In this document: positions 54,510-63,906 of the stretch, in pieces
Position numbering within the stretch: position 1 is the stretch's first letter
Layout of the letters: each line of letters begins with the position of its first letter
Assembly: GCF_004005495.1 (NCBI RefSeq)
Contig: NZ_RZYA01000001.1
Span: 1,019,543-1,083,542, forward strand
Direction: 5' to 3'
DNA: 64,000 bases
From: Streptomyces antnestii
GTDB lineage: Bacteria > Actinomycetota > Actinomycetes > Streptomycetales > Streptomycetaceae
Translations under genes and position numbers: made by a program
The notes under the pieces: model-generated
What the model saw: the letters and a program-made list of their open reading frames with translations, nothing else
Databases searched by the model: none
What the model was told of the DNA's origin: nothing

Positions 54510-55994
54510 CTATCGCGTGGCGAGTTCGCGTACCGTCTCCATGTCGCTGAACGGCAGCAGTTCCTCGTTGACGATCTGGTAGGGCTCGCTGCCTTTGCCC
54601 GCGATCAGGATGACGTCGCCGCGCCCTGCGGCGGACAGGGCGAAGGAGATGGCGCGGCGGCGGTCTGCGAACCGCTCGAAAGTGGTGCCGCTCGCGAGCA
54701 GGCCCGGGACGATCTGATCCATGATCGCCCGGGGGTCTTCGTTCCGGGGATTGTCCGAAGTGAGAACGCACAGATCGGAGTAGGTGCCGGCGATCTCCCC
54801 CATCCGGGCGCGCTTGGTGACGTCCCGGTCCCCGCCGCAGCCGAAGACCGTGACGACCCGGCCGGAGGCGAAGCCGCGGATGGTGGTCAGCACCTTCTCC
54901 AGTGAGTCCGGGGAGTGCGCATAGTCCACGATGACGGACGTGCCGTCCGGGGTCTCGTAGCGTTCGAACCTTCCCGGGATCGGGGGCAACTGCTCGAGTG
55001 CGGCGACCAGTCCGGCCAGATTGTGCCCGATGAGGTGGCAGGCTGCGACAGTGGCCAGTGCGTTGGAGACGGAGAACCGTCCAGGCACGGGGATCGCCGC
55101 CGGATACTTGTGGCCGGCGTGGTGCAGGGTGAAGCGGGTGCCGACGGCGTCCATGGTGAGGTCGGTCGCCCGGTAGTCCGCCTCCGCGTCGATGCCGTAC
55201 GTGACGGCAGCGCCGGGCATCATCGCCCCGATGCCGGCTCCGACCGGGTCGTCTGCGTTGACCACCGCACGCCGGCACAGCCCCTGGAACAGACGCAGTT
55301 TGGCGTCCCGGTAGTTGTCCATGGTGCCGTGGTCGTCCAGGTGATCCTGCGTCAGGTTGGTGAACACCCCTACGTCGATGAACGAGTGGTCGAGGCGATG
55401 TGTCAACAGGCCCATCGATGTGGCTTCGAGCGCCACGGTGCCGACACCGCGGTCGCGCATGCACCCGAGCAGATACTGGAAGTCCGGCGCCTCCGGTGTG
55501 GTCAGTACCGACCTCGGCATCGGGATCAGTTCGTCGCCGATCCGGCTGCCGCCCGTCCCGATGACCCCCACCCTGGCGTGCTCGGCGATCCTCAGCACCG
55601 ACTCCACCATGGAGGAAACCGACGTCTTCCCGTTGGTGCCGGTGACGGCCACCATCTTCATCTGCCGGCCTGGCTCCCCGTGGTAGCGGGAGGCGACGAC
55701 CGCGGCCGCCTTGCGCGTGTCCGCGACGGCTACGACGCATACACCAGCTGCCGACGCCCAGGTCGCGACCGGAAGTTGCGCCGTCGCGGAGTCGATGAGT
55801 ATCGCCACCGCGCCGCGTGCGAGAGCCGGTCCGACGGACTCGGGGCCGCCCTCGCGATGACCGGGTACCGCGATGAACAGGGATCCCGGAGCGGCGCGGT
55901 GGGCGTCGAAGCAGGTGCCTCCGGTGATCCTCGTCTCCGGATCGCCCTCGATGACTTCATGATCGTGCCCGGCGAGCAGCTCGCTCAACTTCAC
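54510..55994 (-). CDS. MurE-type Mur ligase (UDP-MurNAc-dipeptide:diamino acid ligase-like)
   Basis: A 494-residue ATP-dependent amino-acid ligase. Domain 1 has EVIEGDPETRITGGTCFDAH and SLFIAVPGHREGG (UDP-sugar side); domain 2 has the ATP loop VAVTGTNGKTSVSSMVESVL, ALEATSMGLLTHRLDHSFID, FTNLTQDHLDDHGTMDNYRD with the carbamylated-Lys region YRDAKLRLF; domain 3 has IVDYAHSPDSLEKVL and TSDNPRNEDP, where DNPR is the motif selecting diaminopimelate. Start GTG 55994 is chosen for GAGAGGA just upstream; the longer frame is unlike MurE. A housekeeping murE is expected in the dcw cluster, so this isolated gene is probably a paralogue, possibly in secondary metabolism or resistance. Confidence 0.88.
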   Translation of the reverse strand: MKLSELLAGHDHEVIEGDPETRITGGTCFDAHRAAPGSLFIAVPGHREGGPESVGPALARGAVAILIDSATAQLPVATWASAAGVCVVAVADTRKAAAVVASRYHGEPGRQMKMVAVTGTNGKTSVSSMVESVLRIAEHARVGVIGTGGSRIGDELIPMPRSVLTTPEAPDFQYLLGCMRDRGVGTVALEATSMGLLTHRLDHSFIDVGVFTNLTQDHLDDHGTMDNYRDAKLRLFQGLCRRAVVNADDPVGAGIGAMMPGAAVTYGIDAEADYRATDLTMDAVGTRFTLHHAGHKYPAAIPVPGRFSVSNALATVAACHLIGHNLAGLVAALEQLPPIPGRFERYETPDGTSVIVDYAHSPDSLEKVLTTIRGFASGRVVTVFGCGGDRDVTKRARMGEIAGTYSDLCVLTSDNPRNEDPRAIMDQIVPGLLASGTTFERFADRRRAISFALSAAGRGDVILIAGKGSEPYQIVNEELLPFSDMETVRELATR

Positions 55995-56425
55995 AAGGGT
56001 CCTCTCGGAGATGCACCGGCTGCCGGTCGTCCGGCGGTCGACGCGCAGGCGGCACCAGGGCACCAAAGGGTGGCAAAGAACGACGAAGCAGGAAATTTTG
56101 GCGAGGACCGTCGCCGTGCGGTTACAAGGTGGGGAGGGGCGGCCGCGCAGAAAATGGTCCACCTGCAGGGGCGGAATGATCTGGGAAATGCCGAGAATTG
56201 CGCGGAATCGCTAGCCGTGGCCGTGCAACGCGCGACAGTGGATCGCCGGCGGGTTCGCCGGGTCGACGGCCGTCGCGCACGCGGCGGACGGGCACAGGGC
56301 ATGAGCGGTCTGGAGCAGGCACTCCCTCACTGTGCATGTGCGACCCATGTGTGGAGTGTACGTCCAGCCGCGGGGGCGATCGCCCACCGCTCGTTCGCGC
56401 ATCTGCGTTACTGCTGCCGCGCTGT
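55995..56425. other. 430-bp spacer upstream of the Mur ligase gene
   Basis: Contains the presumed promoter of the leftward ligase gene. The sequence just upstream includes an AT-richer patch (AGGAAATTTTGGCG near 56090-56103). No coding signal is convincing on either strand. Confidence 0.5.
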
Positions 56426-56650
56426 CTACGGCACCCGCGCCGCGAGGAACGCCGTGCGGTGGCGCAGCCGGAAGCCCAGCGACTCGTACAGCCCGGATGG
56501 CGTTGGTGTTGTGCGCGGAGGTGTGCAGGAAGGGCCTCTCGTCGCGGGCACGGACGCCGGGGGCCACCGCCAGGACCAGGCGGGCGGCCAGGCCCTGCCC
56601 GCAGAAGGCCCGGTCGATGCAGACCGCGCTGATCTCCGTGGCTGGAGTGG
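56426..56650 (-). pseudogene. GNAT acetyltransferase C-terminal remnant
   Basis: ATEISAVCIDRAFCGQGLAA, RLVLAVAPGVRARDERPFLH, TSAHNTNAI, then a shift near 56500 into LYESLGFRLRHRTAFLAARV. The GQGLAARLV acetyl-CoA motif and the LYESLGF ending are typical of GNAT enzymes. The N-terminal half was removed at 56650, where a plus-strand remnant begins. Confidence 0.65.
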
Positions 56651-57029
56651 ATCACGGCTCGCCTCAGTGAACTGGACGCGCTCGCCGAGGAACTGGCCAA
56701 GCAGCTGCAGGAGGTGCGGGCCGAGCAGGAACGGGCCGCGGCGGAGGCCGTCGCCCCGGCTCCCGCCCGGGTGACGGGGCGGGCGGTGCTGTTGGTCCCG
56801 CACCGCAGCGAGACTCCCGACGAGGCCGCCCTGCCCGGCGACGACCGCAAGATCCTGGCGATCGTCCGGGCTGCCGATGGCCCGGTGCAGGCCAAGGATG
56901 TCGGCGAGGAGCTGGGCCTGGAGGTGACGGCGCGCGGCAAACTGGAACCGCTGCGCGAAGCTGACCAAACTCGCCGACCGTGGCCGGCTGCGCAAGCGGC
57001 CAGACGGGCGGTTCACCGCACGCCCGTAG
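56651..57029 (+). pseudogene. Streptomyces small HTH-like protein remnant, frameshifted
   Basis: ARLSELDALAEELAKQLQEV, coiled-coil region QERAAAEAVAPAPARVTGRA, LLVPHRSETPDEAALPGDDR, KILAIVRAADGPVQAKDVGE, then a shift near 56957 to LTKLADRGRLRKRPDGRFTA, RP. This conserved Streptomyces protein pairs a coiled coil with a winged-HTH-like tail and is often found next to transposases. The true N-terminus is missing. Confidence 0.55.
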
Positions 57030-57042
57030 CCACACGAGACGG

Positions 57043-57541
57043 GTGCGATCGCTGGCATCGTGCTCGCGGTGTTGCGCTGTGACCGGCGGCCGGGCGACCT
57101 GGCCGGCGGCAACGGAATACACCGCACCACCGTGGGACGGTGGGTCAGGGAAGTCGTGGGCCTGCTGGCCGCCCGCGCCCCACGCCTGGACCGGGCCCTG
57201 AAAAAGATCGCCCGGCAGGGCGGGGTGGCGGGGTGGTGCTGCTGGACGGCACGCTGATCCGCACCCGACGCCGCACCGGCACGGAGAACCGGAAGAACTA
57301 CTCCGGCAGCACAAATGCCATGGCCTGCTCGTGATCGCGGTCACCGACGAGCGGGGCCGCCTGCTGTGGGTCTCGGCGGCCCGCCCCGGGCGGACCTCGG
57401 AGATCACCGCCTGCCGTCACGACAAGCTCACGCAGAAGTTGCGGGCGGCCGGACTCGGCGCGATCGCCGACCTGGGGTTCGTCGGGCTCGACGACAGTGA
57501 TCCCGACGCCGACCCAGCGGTGATCACCGGCTACAAGGCCC
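57043..57541 (+). pseudogene. IS5-like DDE transposase fragments
   Basis: GIVLAVLRCDRRPGDLAGGN, GIHRTTVGRWVREVVGLLAA, then in other frames GVVLLDGTLIRTRRRTGTEN (catalytic Asp), RKNYSGSTNA, LVIAVTDERGRLLWVSAARP, GRTSEITACRHDKLTQKLRA, AIADLGFVGLDDSDPD. At least two frameshifts are present and the C-terminus is cut at the inverted repeat of the next element. Confidence 0.7.
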
Positions 57542-58736
57542 GTAGTGCTTCAAAATGCCTTCATCCGGCGTGACCTGGGGGTTTGTTGAGCGGTCAGTCT
57601 GCTCGGCGGTACTCGTTGATCAGGCCAGCGACTGCTTGTCGGCGTGCGAGCCGGGCCGGCGGCAGGGGGATGACGTTAGGGTCGTCGTATGGCGCGAGCT
57701 GGTTGCGGCCTTGGTGGGGCCGATGGCTGTTGAAGTGACGGGCGTAGTCGTGGAGGATCTTCTCGGCGTGTCCGCGGTCGAAGATCAGCAGGCGGTCGGT
57801 GCACTCCTCGCGTACGGAGCGTATGAACCGCTCCGCGTGGGGGTTGCAGTTGGGGCTGCGCGGAGGGATCTTGGCCACGGTGATGCCCTCGCCGCCGAGG
57901 ACGGCGTCGAAGGCGTCAGTGAATTTCGCGTCCCGGTCCCGGATCAGGTGGCTGAAGTCGGCCGCGCGCTCGCCGAGTTGCCACAGCAGTTGGCGGGCTT
58001 GCTGGGTGGCCCAGGCGGCGGTGGGGTGGGGAGTAACGCCGAGGATGTGGATGGTGCGGGTGCGGACTTCCATGACGAACAGGGCGTAGAGCCGCTGCAG
58101 TGTGATCGTGTCGAGATGAAAGAAGTCTGTGGCGAGCAGACCACTGGCCTGGGCTTTGAGGAATACGCTCCACTCGCGGCGCGCTGTGTGTCGGCGCGGC
58201 ATGGGGCCGAGGCCGCCGGCGGCGCGCAGGACCCGACGGACCGTTGCCGCGCTGATTTTGTGGCCGAGTCGGCGGAGTTCGCCGTGTACGCGGCGGGCGC
58301 CCCACCTCGGGTTTTCGGTACCGAGCCGGATGATCAGGTCGCGGAGCTCGCCGGATATGGGTGGGCGACCCGGAGGAAGCGGCTGGGTCCACTTCTTCTT
58401 GATTAGGTGTTGGTGCCAGGCGATCAGGGTGCGTGGGGAGACTATTCGGTGGCGTCGCAGCCCGCGGGGAAGTAGCTGGGCGAGCGCGGCGATGAGCGCC
58501 CGGTCCGGCCAGGAGGGCCTCGGAGCGGAGACCTGTCGGCGCAGCAGCGCGACCTCGTGTCGCAGGACGAGGATCTCGGCGTTCTTGGCCGCGGTGGATC
58601 GACACAGCAGAGCGAGCCATGCGAAGGCCCGCGTGGCGAGCAAGTAGATCATCCGTACGAGCACAATGACAGATCATGTCCGACCACAGACAACGCCCAG
58701 GTCAGCAGCGGTGAATCAGTTTTGAAGCGCTACGGG
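57539..58736 (-). mobile_element. Family C insertion sequence, apparently intact
   Basis: Left end CCCGTAGTGCTTCAAAATGC; complementary right end CCCGTAGCGCTTCAAAACTG. The repeats align for about 40 bp to TGACCTGGG on both sides, with a few mismatches. Length about 1198 bp. The single transposase is complete. It interrupts the IS5-like relic on the left and adjoins another integrase relic on the right. Confidence 0.82.
57594..58664 (-). CDS. Family C DDE-integrase transposase, intact
   Basis: A 356-residue single-ORF transposase. N-terminal hydrophobic start [23 protein letters not shown] with [20 protein letters not shown] and IIRLGTENPRWGARRVHGEL; DDE core with LLATDFFHLDTITLQRLYAL, HLIRDRDAKFTDAFDAVLGG and SPNCNPHAERFIRSVREECT; C-terminal HFNSHRPHQGRNQLAPYDDP, VAGLINEYRRAD. 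All catalytic residues are present and both IS ends survive, so this is the best candidate for a currently mobile element among the integrase types. Confidence 0.93.
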   Translation of the reverse strand: MLVRMIYLLATRAFAWLALLCRSTAAKNAEILVLRHEVALLRRQVSAPRPSWPDRALIAALAQLLPRGLRRHRIVSPRTLIAWHQHLIKKKWTQPLPPGRPPISGELRDLIIRLGTENPRWGARRVHGELRRLGHKISAATVRRVLRAAGGLGPMPRRHTARREWSVFLKAQASGLLATDFFHLDTITLQRLYALFVMEVRTRTIHILGVTPHPTAAWATQQARQLLWQLGERAADFSHLIRDRDAKFTDAFDAVLGGEGITVAKIPPRSPNCNPHAERFIRSVREECTDRLLIFDRGHAEKILHDYARHFNSHRPHQGRNQLAPYDDPNVIPLPPARLARRQAVAGLINEYRRAD

Positions 58737-58965
58737 ACATGGCCGAGGGCCTCGCGCCGGATGCTGCCGATCACCCGCCCGCCGCCATTCATCCGAGGGG
58801 CCCGTGGCGCGCTCAGAAGGATCTCCATCTCCTCGGCCTCGAAGACGGCGTCGAAGGACTGCCCATACTTGCCGTCGCGGTCACCCAGCAGGAAGCGCAG
58901 GAACTCCTTGCGTGTGCCCAGTTCGGTGGCAAGGTTCCGGGCCTGCTGCACCGGCCGGTGCCCGC
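58737..58965 (-). pseudogene. DDE-integrase transposase fragment
   Basis: VQQARNLATELGTRKEFLRF, LLGDRDGKYGQSFDAVFEAE, EMEILLSAPRAPRMNGGGRV, IGSIRREALGHVP. The segment covers the second Asp and the region before the Glu; the usual NxxxERW is replaced by NGGGRVIG, so it was already defective. Confidence 0.7.
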
Positions 58966-58975
58966 ATCCATCTTT

Positions 58976-59270
58976 CCTGGCGTACCGCGGATGAACGCGA
59001 TCGCAGAGCGTTGGGTGGGAACATGCCGACGCGAGGCCACCGACCGCATCCTGATCACGAGCGAACGACATCTACGCCTCGTCGTCGACGAGTACGCCCA
59101 CCACTACAACGATCACCGCCCCCACCGATCACTCGGACAGCGATCTCCAGACGGTCTCCACGCGCCCCCACGACCCGCCGAAGACGAGCAGACCCGCATC
59201 ATCCGGCACGACCGGCTCGGAGGGCTGATCCATGAATACACGCAGGCCGCGTATCGGGTGACACGGGTTG
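58976..59270 (+). pseudogene. Family B transposase C-terminal fragment
   Basis: GVPRMNAIAERWVGTCRREA, TDRILITSERHLRLVVDEYA, HHYNDHRPHRSLGQRSPDGL, then RLGGLIHEYTQAA; the normal stop is absent and the frame runs on antisense to the propeller gene. It is nearly the same as the ends at 46083 and 61357, here inverted. Confidence 0.8.
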
Positions 59271-59305
59271 TCGGCACTCACACGGTCAGCAAGGTACAGA
59301 AATGG

Positions 59306-60832
59306 TCAGCGGCTGACCCTGAGGAGGGGCGGCGTGACGCCGGTCCCGTCGGGGTTGACGAGGAGCCAGTCGCCGTCGCGGCCGGGCACAAGTTGGGCGG
59401 TCTCGGCGACGTCGTCGGTGCCCTCGCGGATCAGCGGACCCTCGACGAGGTGTCCGGTGCGCGGGTCGAGGGAGCCGATCCGCCCGCCCGCGAGGACAGC
59501 GAGCCGGTTCCCGAGCAGCCGGGTGAGGGCCGTGACCGGCCCGCCCGCCGCGGCGTGCCACAGTCGCCGTCCGCTGCCGAGCCCGTAGCCGGACACGGCG
59601 CCGGGGACGGCCTCGCCCGGCTTCGTCACCGCGGTCACCAGAACGTCTCCGACGACCACGGCGCGGAGCGCGGGCCGGGCGTCGAAGCCCTGTCCGGTGT
59701 CCACGGTCATGCGCAGGTCTTCCTCGCGCCCCGAGACCTTCACCGACCCGCGCAGGCGGTCCTGGTCGCCGAAGGCGAGCACAGCGTCGGTCCCGCGGTC
59801 GTCTTTCTCCTTGAGCCAGAGCGCGAACGGCCGGGCCGAGAGCACCATGACCGTCTCCCAGCGGCTCTCCGCCGGCAGCCCGGTACGGCGTACGTGCGTG
59901 CCGGTCGCGGTGTCGAGCGAGACCAGTTCCAGCGAGCGGAACGCGGAGTCGCTCATGCACTGGACGACCACTCGGGTACGGCCCGCCGCGGCCGAGGCGA
60001 CGACCGGCGAGCAGCCCTCGTCGAGGTCCAGTTTCCAGCGCGGGACGCCTGCGCGCAGGGAGAAGCCCCGTACAGCGGTAGCCTCCAGGGCGACGGCGAC
60101 GCCGCTGTCGGCGGCCACTCGACCGTCGGTGGGCAGCCCGAACTCGGCGCTGCCCTTGATTTTCCGCTCCCATAGTTTGCGGCCGCTCGTGGTGTCCACG
60201 CCCCACACTGTGTCGCACGGTTCATCCTCGCGGCCGAAGGCGATGACACCGATGCCGTCGACCACGGAGTCGCTCATGGCGCACGCCGATCCGCGTACGG
60301 GCGCGCCAAGGCTCCAGTGCTCATGCCCGTCGGCGAGGTCGTAGCTGGTCAGACCGTCGGTGCGGGCGCGGACGACGGCGCTGTCCAGGGCCCAGTTGCC
60401 CACGCCCTTGACGGTGCCTGGCCGGTCGACCGGCGCGACCCAGGCCCGGTCGAGGACAGGGCCTCGCATCCACGCGTACGCCTGCCATCCCGGCCAGAGG
60501 GCGAGGACCATGCCCATGCCGACGAGCACGGCGGGCAGGGCCTTTCCGGGCCGGACCCTGGTCAGTGCGGCGACCCGCCAGTTGACCAGGGCCGTACCCG
60601 CGAAGGTGCACAGGAACGCCAGCAGGATGGTGGGGGTGGTGCCGTCGGGGCAGGGGCTGAAACGGCCGCCGCACGCGTTGCCCGGTATCGAGGTCCAGCC
60701 GAACCAGTGGAAGGCCACCGCGAGTCCGGCGACCAGCCCGGCCGCCACGACGAGCAACGCCTTCCCCCACACAGCTCCCCAAGTTCTGCGCGCAGGTCTG
60801 CCGTCCTCCACCACGTCGCCCCCAAGCGTCAA
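59306..60832 (-). CDS. Membrane-anchored PQQ-like beta-propeller protein
   Basis: About 500 residues. Three membrane segments at the N-terminus (ALLVVAAGLVAGLAVAFHWF, TILLAFLCTFAGTALVNWRV, ALPAVLVGMGMVLALW) precede a WD/PQQ-like propeller with repeated W-box motifs: GHEHWSLGAPVRG, TTSGRKLWERKIKG, LRAGVPRWKLDLDEG, GSGRRLWHAAAGG and LDPRTGHLVEGPL. Such Streptomyces proteins expose a BamB-like propeller outside the membrane. TTG 60832 or GTG 60814 may start it. Function unknown; no operon partner survives. Confidence 0.82.
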   Translation of the reverse strand: MTLGGDVVEDGRPARRTWGAVWGKALLVVAAGLVAGLAVAFHWFGWTSIPGNACGGRFSPCPDGTTPTILLAFLCTFAGTALVNWRVAALTRVRPGKALPAVLVGMGMVLALWPGWQAYAWMRGPVLDRAWVAPVDRPGTVKGVGNWALDSAVVRARTDGLTSYDLADGHEHWSLGAPVRGSACAMSDSVVDGIGVIAFGREDEPCDTVWGVDTTSGRKLWERKIKGSAEFGLPTDGRVAADSGVAVALEATAVRGFSLRAGVPRWKLDLDEGCSPVVASAAAGRTRVVVQCMSDSAFRSLELVSLDTATGTHVRRTGLPAESRWETVMVLSARPFALWLKEKDDRGTDAVLAFGDQDRLRGSVKVSGREEDLRMTVDTGQGFDARPALRAVVVGDVLVTAVTKPGEAVPGAVSGYGLGSGRRLWHAAAGGPVTALTRLLGNRLAVLAGGRIGSLDPRTGHLVEGPLIREGTDDVAETAQLVPGRDGDWLLVNPDGTGVTPPLLRVSR

Positions 60833-61099
60833 CTGCCTTAGCTCTCCCCAGAGATGCGGCGGTTGATCCTACCTCCCTGAACGGTGGAGCGGCCCGAGGT
60901 GAGGGACAGCGGGGCGCCCGGGCCGCCCCAGGGGCAGGACTCGGCATCCACCAGTGCCATGAGTCGGTCGACGGGCTCCCGAAGTCGTCGATAAGCGACT
61001 CCCGTTCTCGGGTTCTGGCTCAGCTGGTGTGGTGTGGCCATGGCCGGGTCAGTGCGGGTCCCTGAGTTGGAACAGCGGGTCCTCGGTGTCACTTGTCTC

Positions 61100-61310
61100 A
61101 TTGAACCGTTCCGACTTTCGCTGGCGAGGACCAGGTCGAATGACCTGCTGAACTGGCCGGCCCGGTCGCGTATGAGGAAGGCGAACTCGGATGCTCGGTG
61201 GCCGAGGTTTATCAGGAGACTGCGGGCCTGGTGTGTGGTCCACGGCCCGTCCGGATGGGAGGTCACACCGAGGATGTGCACGTAGCGGGCTGCCGCCACG
61301 TCGTATCGGT
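61100..61310 (-). pseudogene. Family A transposase internal fragment
   Basis: [60 protein letters not shown], then unrelated sequence. It is almost identical to the corresponding part of the element at 27010-28194. Both the start and the Glu region are missing. Confidence 0.82.
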
Positions 61311-61356
61311 CTGCCGTTCCGATGTTGGGGGTGTGAGTGCCGGAAACGCTGTCACC

Positions 61357-62325
61357 TTATGCGACCTGCGTGTATTCGTTGATGAGGCCGCCGAGGCGGT
61401 CGCGCCGGATGACACGAGATTGGTCATCGGCGGCGAGTGGTTCGGGCGTGTCCATACCGTCGGGGCTTCGTTGGCCGAGTGATCGGTGCGGCCGGTGTTT
61501 GTTGTGGTGGTCGGCGTACTGGTCGATGACGAGGCGCAGGTGGCGCTCTCCGGTGATGAGGATGCGGTCCGTGGCCTCGCGGCGGCAGGATCCGACCCAT
61601 CGCTCGGCGATCGCGTTCATGCGGGGCGCACCGGGCAGGATGGGCACCACGCGGGCGCCGGCTGCGGTGAACACCGCGTCGAAGGCTTCGGTGAAGTAGC
61701 CGGCGTTATCGCGGATCAGGTACCTGATGCCGGCGGTGCGTACGTCGTCCAGGCTCATCAGGACGTTGCGGGCCTGCTGGGTTACCCACTCGGCGGTGAC
61801 GTGCCGAGTGATGCCGGCGATGTGTACCCGCCGGGTGTCGTGTTCGATGAAGAACAGGACGTACAGCCGCCTGAGGAGCACGGTGTCGACGTGGAGGACG
61901 TCGACGGCGAGGATCCCTTGGGACTGGGCCTTGAGGAACCGGGACCAGGAACGGTCGGCACGCTGGGGCGCCGGGTCGACCTGGGCCTTCTTCAAGATCT
62001 CCCAGATGGTGGAGGCGGCGACCTTCCAGCCCATGGTGCGCAGTTCGCCGTGGATCCTGCGATACCCCCAGGTGTCGTTCTCGCGGGCCAGTCGCAACAC
62101 CAGAGCGCGCAGGGCTTCGGGCTTGGCCGGGCGGCCAGGACGGCGGGGCGGGTAGGTCCACTTCCGTGCGATCAGTCTCGCGTGCCAGCGCAGCACGGTA
62201 CGCGGAGTGACCAGCAACTTCACTGCTGAACGGTGACGCTTGCTCAGGAGCCGGAACAGAGCGGCGATCACAGCGCGGTCTGCGCGGGCGAGCACGGGCT
62301 TGGGACTGCTGCGCTGCAGGACGGC
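61357..62325 (-). pseudogene. Family B DDE-integrase transposase, N-terminus lost
   Basis: Readable from AVLQRSSPKPVLARADRAVI through LVTPRTVLRWHARLIARKWT, NDTWGYRRIHGELRTMGWKV, ILAVDVLHVDTVLLRRLYVL, YLIRDNAGYFTEAFDAVFTA, PRMNAIAERWVGSCRREATD to RRDRLGGLINEYTQVA. DDE residues are intact and about 310 residues remain; the first 30-40 (LRHQLAVLQ region) are cut at the TA next to the IS630 element. The right IS end TGTCACCTTATGCGACCTG follows the stop. Confidence 0.85.
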
Positions 62326-62327
62326 TA

Positions 62328-63484
62328 GAGATCTTTAAGGGTGTGGGTTACGTGGGGACGTGACGGCTGTCGTGGTTCGCGCTATGCCGAAGGGATGAGG
62401 TATCCCGATGGCGGAGGGCTGGCGGCTGAGGAGCGGGTTCGGCGTGAGCGGGTCCGGTTGGCGGCTGCTGACCTGATCGAGGCGGGGGCCAGTGACCGGG
62501 AGGTGGCCCGGCGGTTCCGGGTGACCCGGATGTCGGCGAACCGCTGGCGGCGGGCGTTGGCTGCGGGCGGGCGTCAGGCACTGGTCTCCAAGGGAGCCAG
62601 CGGTGCCCGCTCCAAGCTCGATGCGAGTCAACTGCGCGTGCTGGAGGAAGTGTTGGATGCCGGCCCGGCCGCTGCGGGCTGGAGCGATCAGTGCTGGACC
62701 CTGGCGAGGATTGCCGAGGTCATGCACCGCCGGTTCAGGGTGGAGTACACCCTGGCGGGGCTGGATCTGCTGCTGCACCGCATCGGCTGGAGCGTGCAGG
62801 TCCCCTCCCGCAAGGCCACCGAGCGCGACGAGGAGAAGGTCGCCGCCTGGAAGGACGAGCAGTGGCCCGTCATAAAAAGACGGCGGCGGACCTGGGCGCC
62901 TGGCTCTGCTTCCAGGACGAAGCAGGCCAGGGGCTGAGGCCGCCCAAAGGCCGCACCTGGGGACGACGAGGCCACACACCCGTCGTGCGCGTCACCGCCG
63001 CGGGCACCAAACGCGTCTCCATGGCGGCACTGATCTGCACCAAGTCCGGCCACCGGCCCCGGATGATCTATCGCATCCATCTCGACCGCGGCCCCGCCAA
63101 GGGCCGGCGCAAGGGCTTCACCGAGACCGACTACGCACGCCTGCTGGATGCCGCACACCAGCAGCTCGGCGGCCCGATCGTCCTGGTCTGGGACAATTTG
63201 AACACACACGTCAGCCGCAGCATGCGGAAGCTGATCGACGCCCGATTATGGCTGACCGTCTACCAACTACCGGCTTACGCACCCGAGTTCAACCCGGTCG
63301 AAGGCGTGTGGTCGCACCTGAAACGGTCGCTGGCCAACCTCACCAAACACAGCCTCGACCAGCTCACTGCGCTGGTGAAGACCCGGCTCAAACGGATGCA
63401 GTACCGGCCCGGCCTCATCGACGGCCACATCGCCAAGACCGGCCTCGACTTCCAACCGCCGTAGCCTCAGCCGTTGAAGGTCTC
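62328..63484 (+). mobile_element. IS630-family element with TA target duplication
   Basis: The element runs from GAGATCTTTAAGG to CGTTGAAGGTCTC, inverted repeats GAGAYCTTYAA, flanked on both sides by TA (62326-62327 and 63485-63486), the target rule of IS630/mariner elements. Length 1157 bp. It holds one transposase split into two frames by a probable -1 frameshift site. Confidence 0.85.
62395..63464 (+). CDS. IS630-family transposase, two frames joined by a probable -1 frameshift
   Basis: ATG 62395 begins [60 protein letters not shown] (two HTH motifs), [20 protein letters not shown] and [20 protein letters not shown], up to DEQWPVIK. At AAAAAG (62874-62879) a slip of one base back continues as [58 protein letters not shown] and [20 protein letters not shown]. 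The DDE residues are in [15 protein letters not shown] and FNPVEGVW. Total about 356 residues, normal for the family. Nothing else is damaged, so programmed frameshifting is more likely than decay. Confidence 0.82.
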
Positions 63485-63530
63485 TAGAGCGAGTCCGGAA
63501 CCTCGAACGTGCTTGGGGGCAGCTCTTCGC

Positions 63531-63893
63531 TCACCAGTCACCGACCCACGACTCGTCCTGCAACTTTCGCGACTCCAAGAACTGGTCGGTCAGACGCTCG
63601 CCGAGCCATGCCTCCAGCCACTGAGGGAAGGTCAGGTCCAGCTTGTGCCGATCGCCTTGATCCCAGAGCCACATCTGCCCCTCGGGGTGGCGGAAGTCCA
63701 ACAGCATCCCCGACATCTCATGTTCGAAACAGAAGGACAACACCCCGGCGGGTGTGGGTGGTGGGTCCGTTGGGGCCAATTCGTAAGTGAGGAATTCGAC
63801 ATAGCCGACGAGCATGGCCCCTGACTCGGGCCCGTCGAGCAATGGGTAGAAGCCTCTGAACGGGCCGATACCTCGGGTCTGATGCAGGGTTGG
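63531..63893 (-). pseudogene. SUKH/SMI1-KNR4-like protein, truncated at its N-terminus
   Basis: The frame runs RGIGPFRGFYPLLDGPESGA, MLVGYVEFLTYELAP, AGVLSFCFEHEMSGMLLDFR, HPEGQMWLWDQGDRHKLDLT, FPQWLEAWLGERLTDQFLES. GxGPFRGFYPL and the later W-rich segment resemble SUKH-superfamily proteins, many of which are immunity proteins to polymorphic toxins. An internal ATG at 63791 cannot be the original start since homology extends upstream; the 5' end is lost at the IS3 terminus near 63895. The assignment is moderate. Confidence 0.55.
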
Positions 63894-63906
63894 GTGACAG
63901 GTTGGG

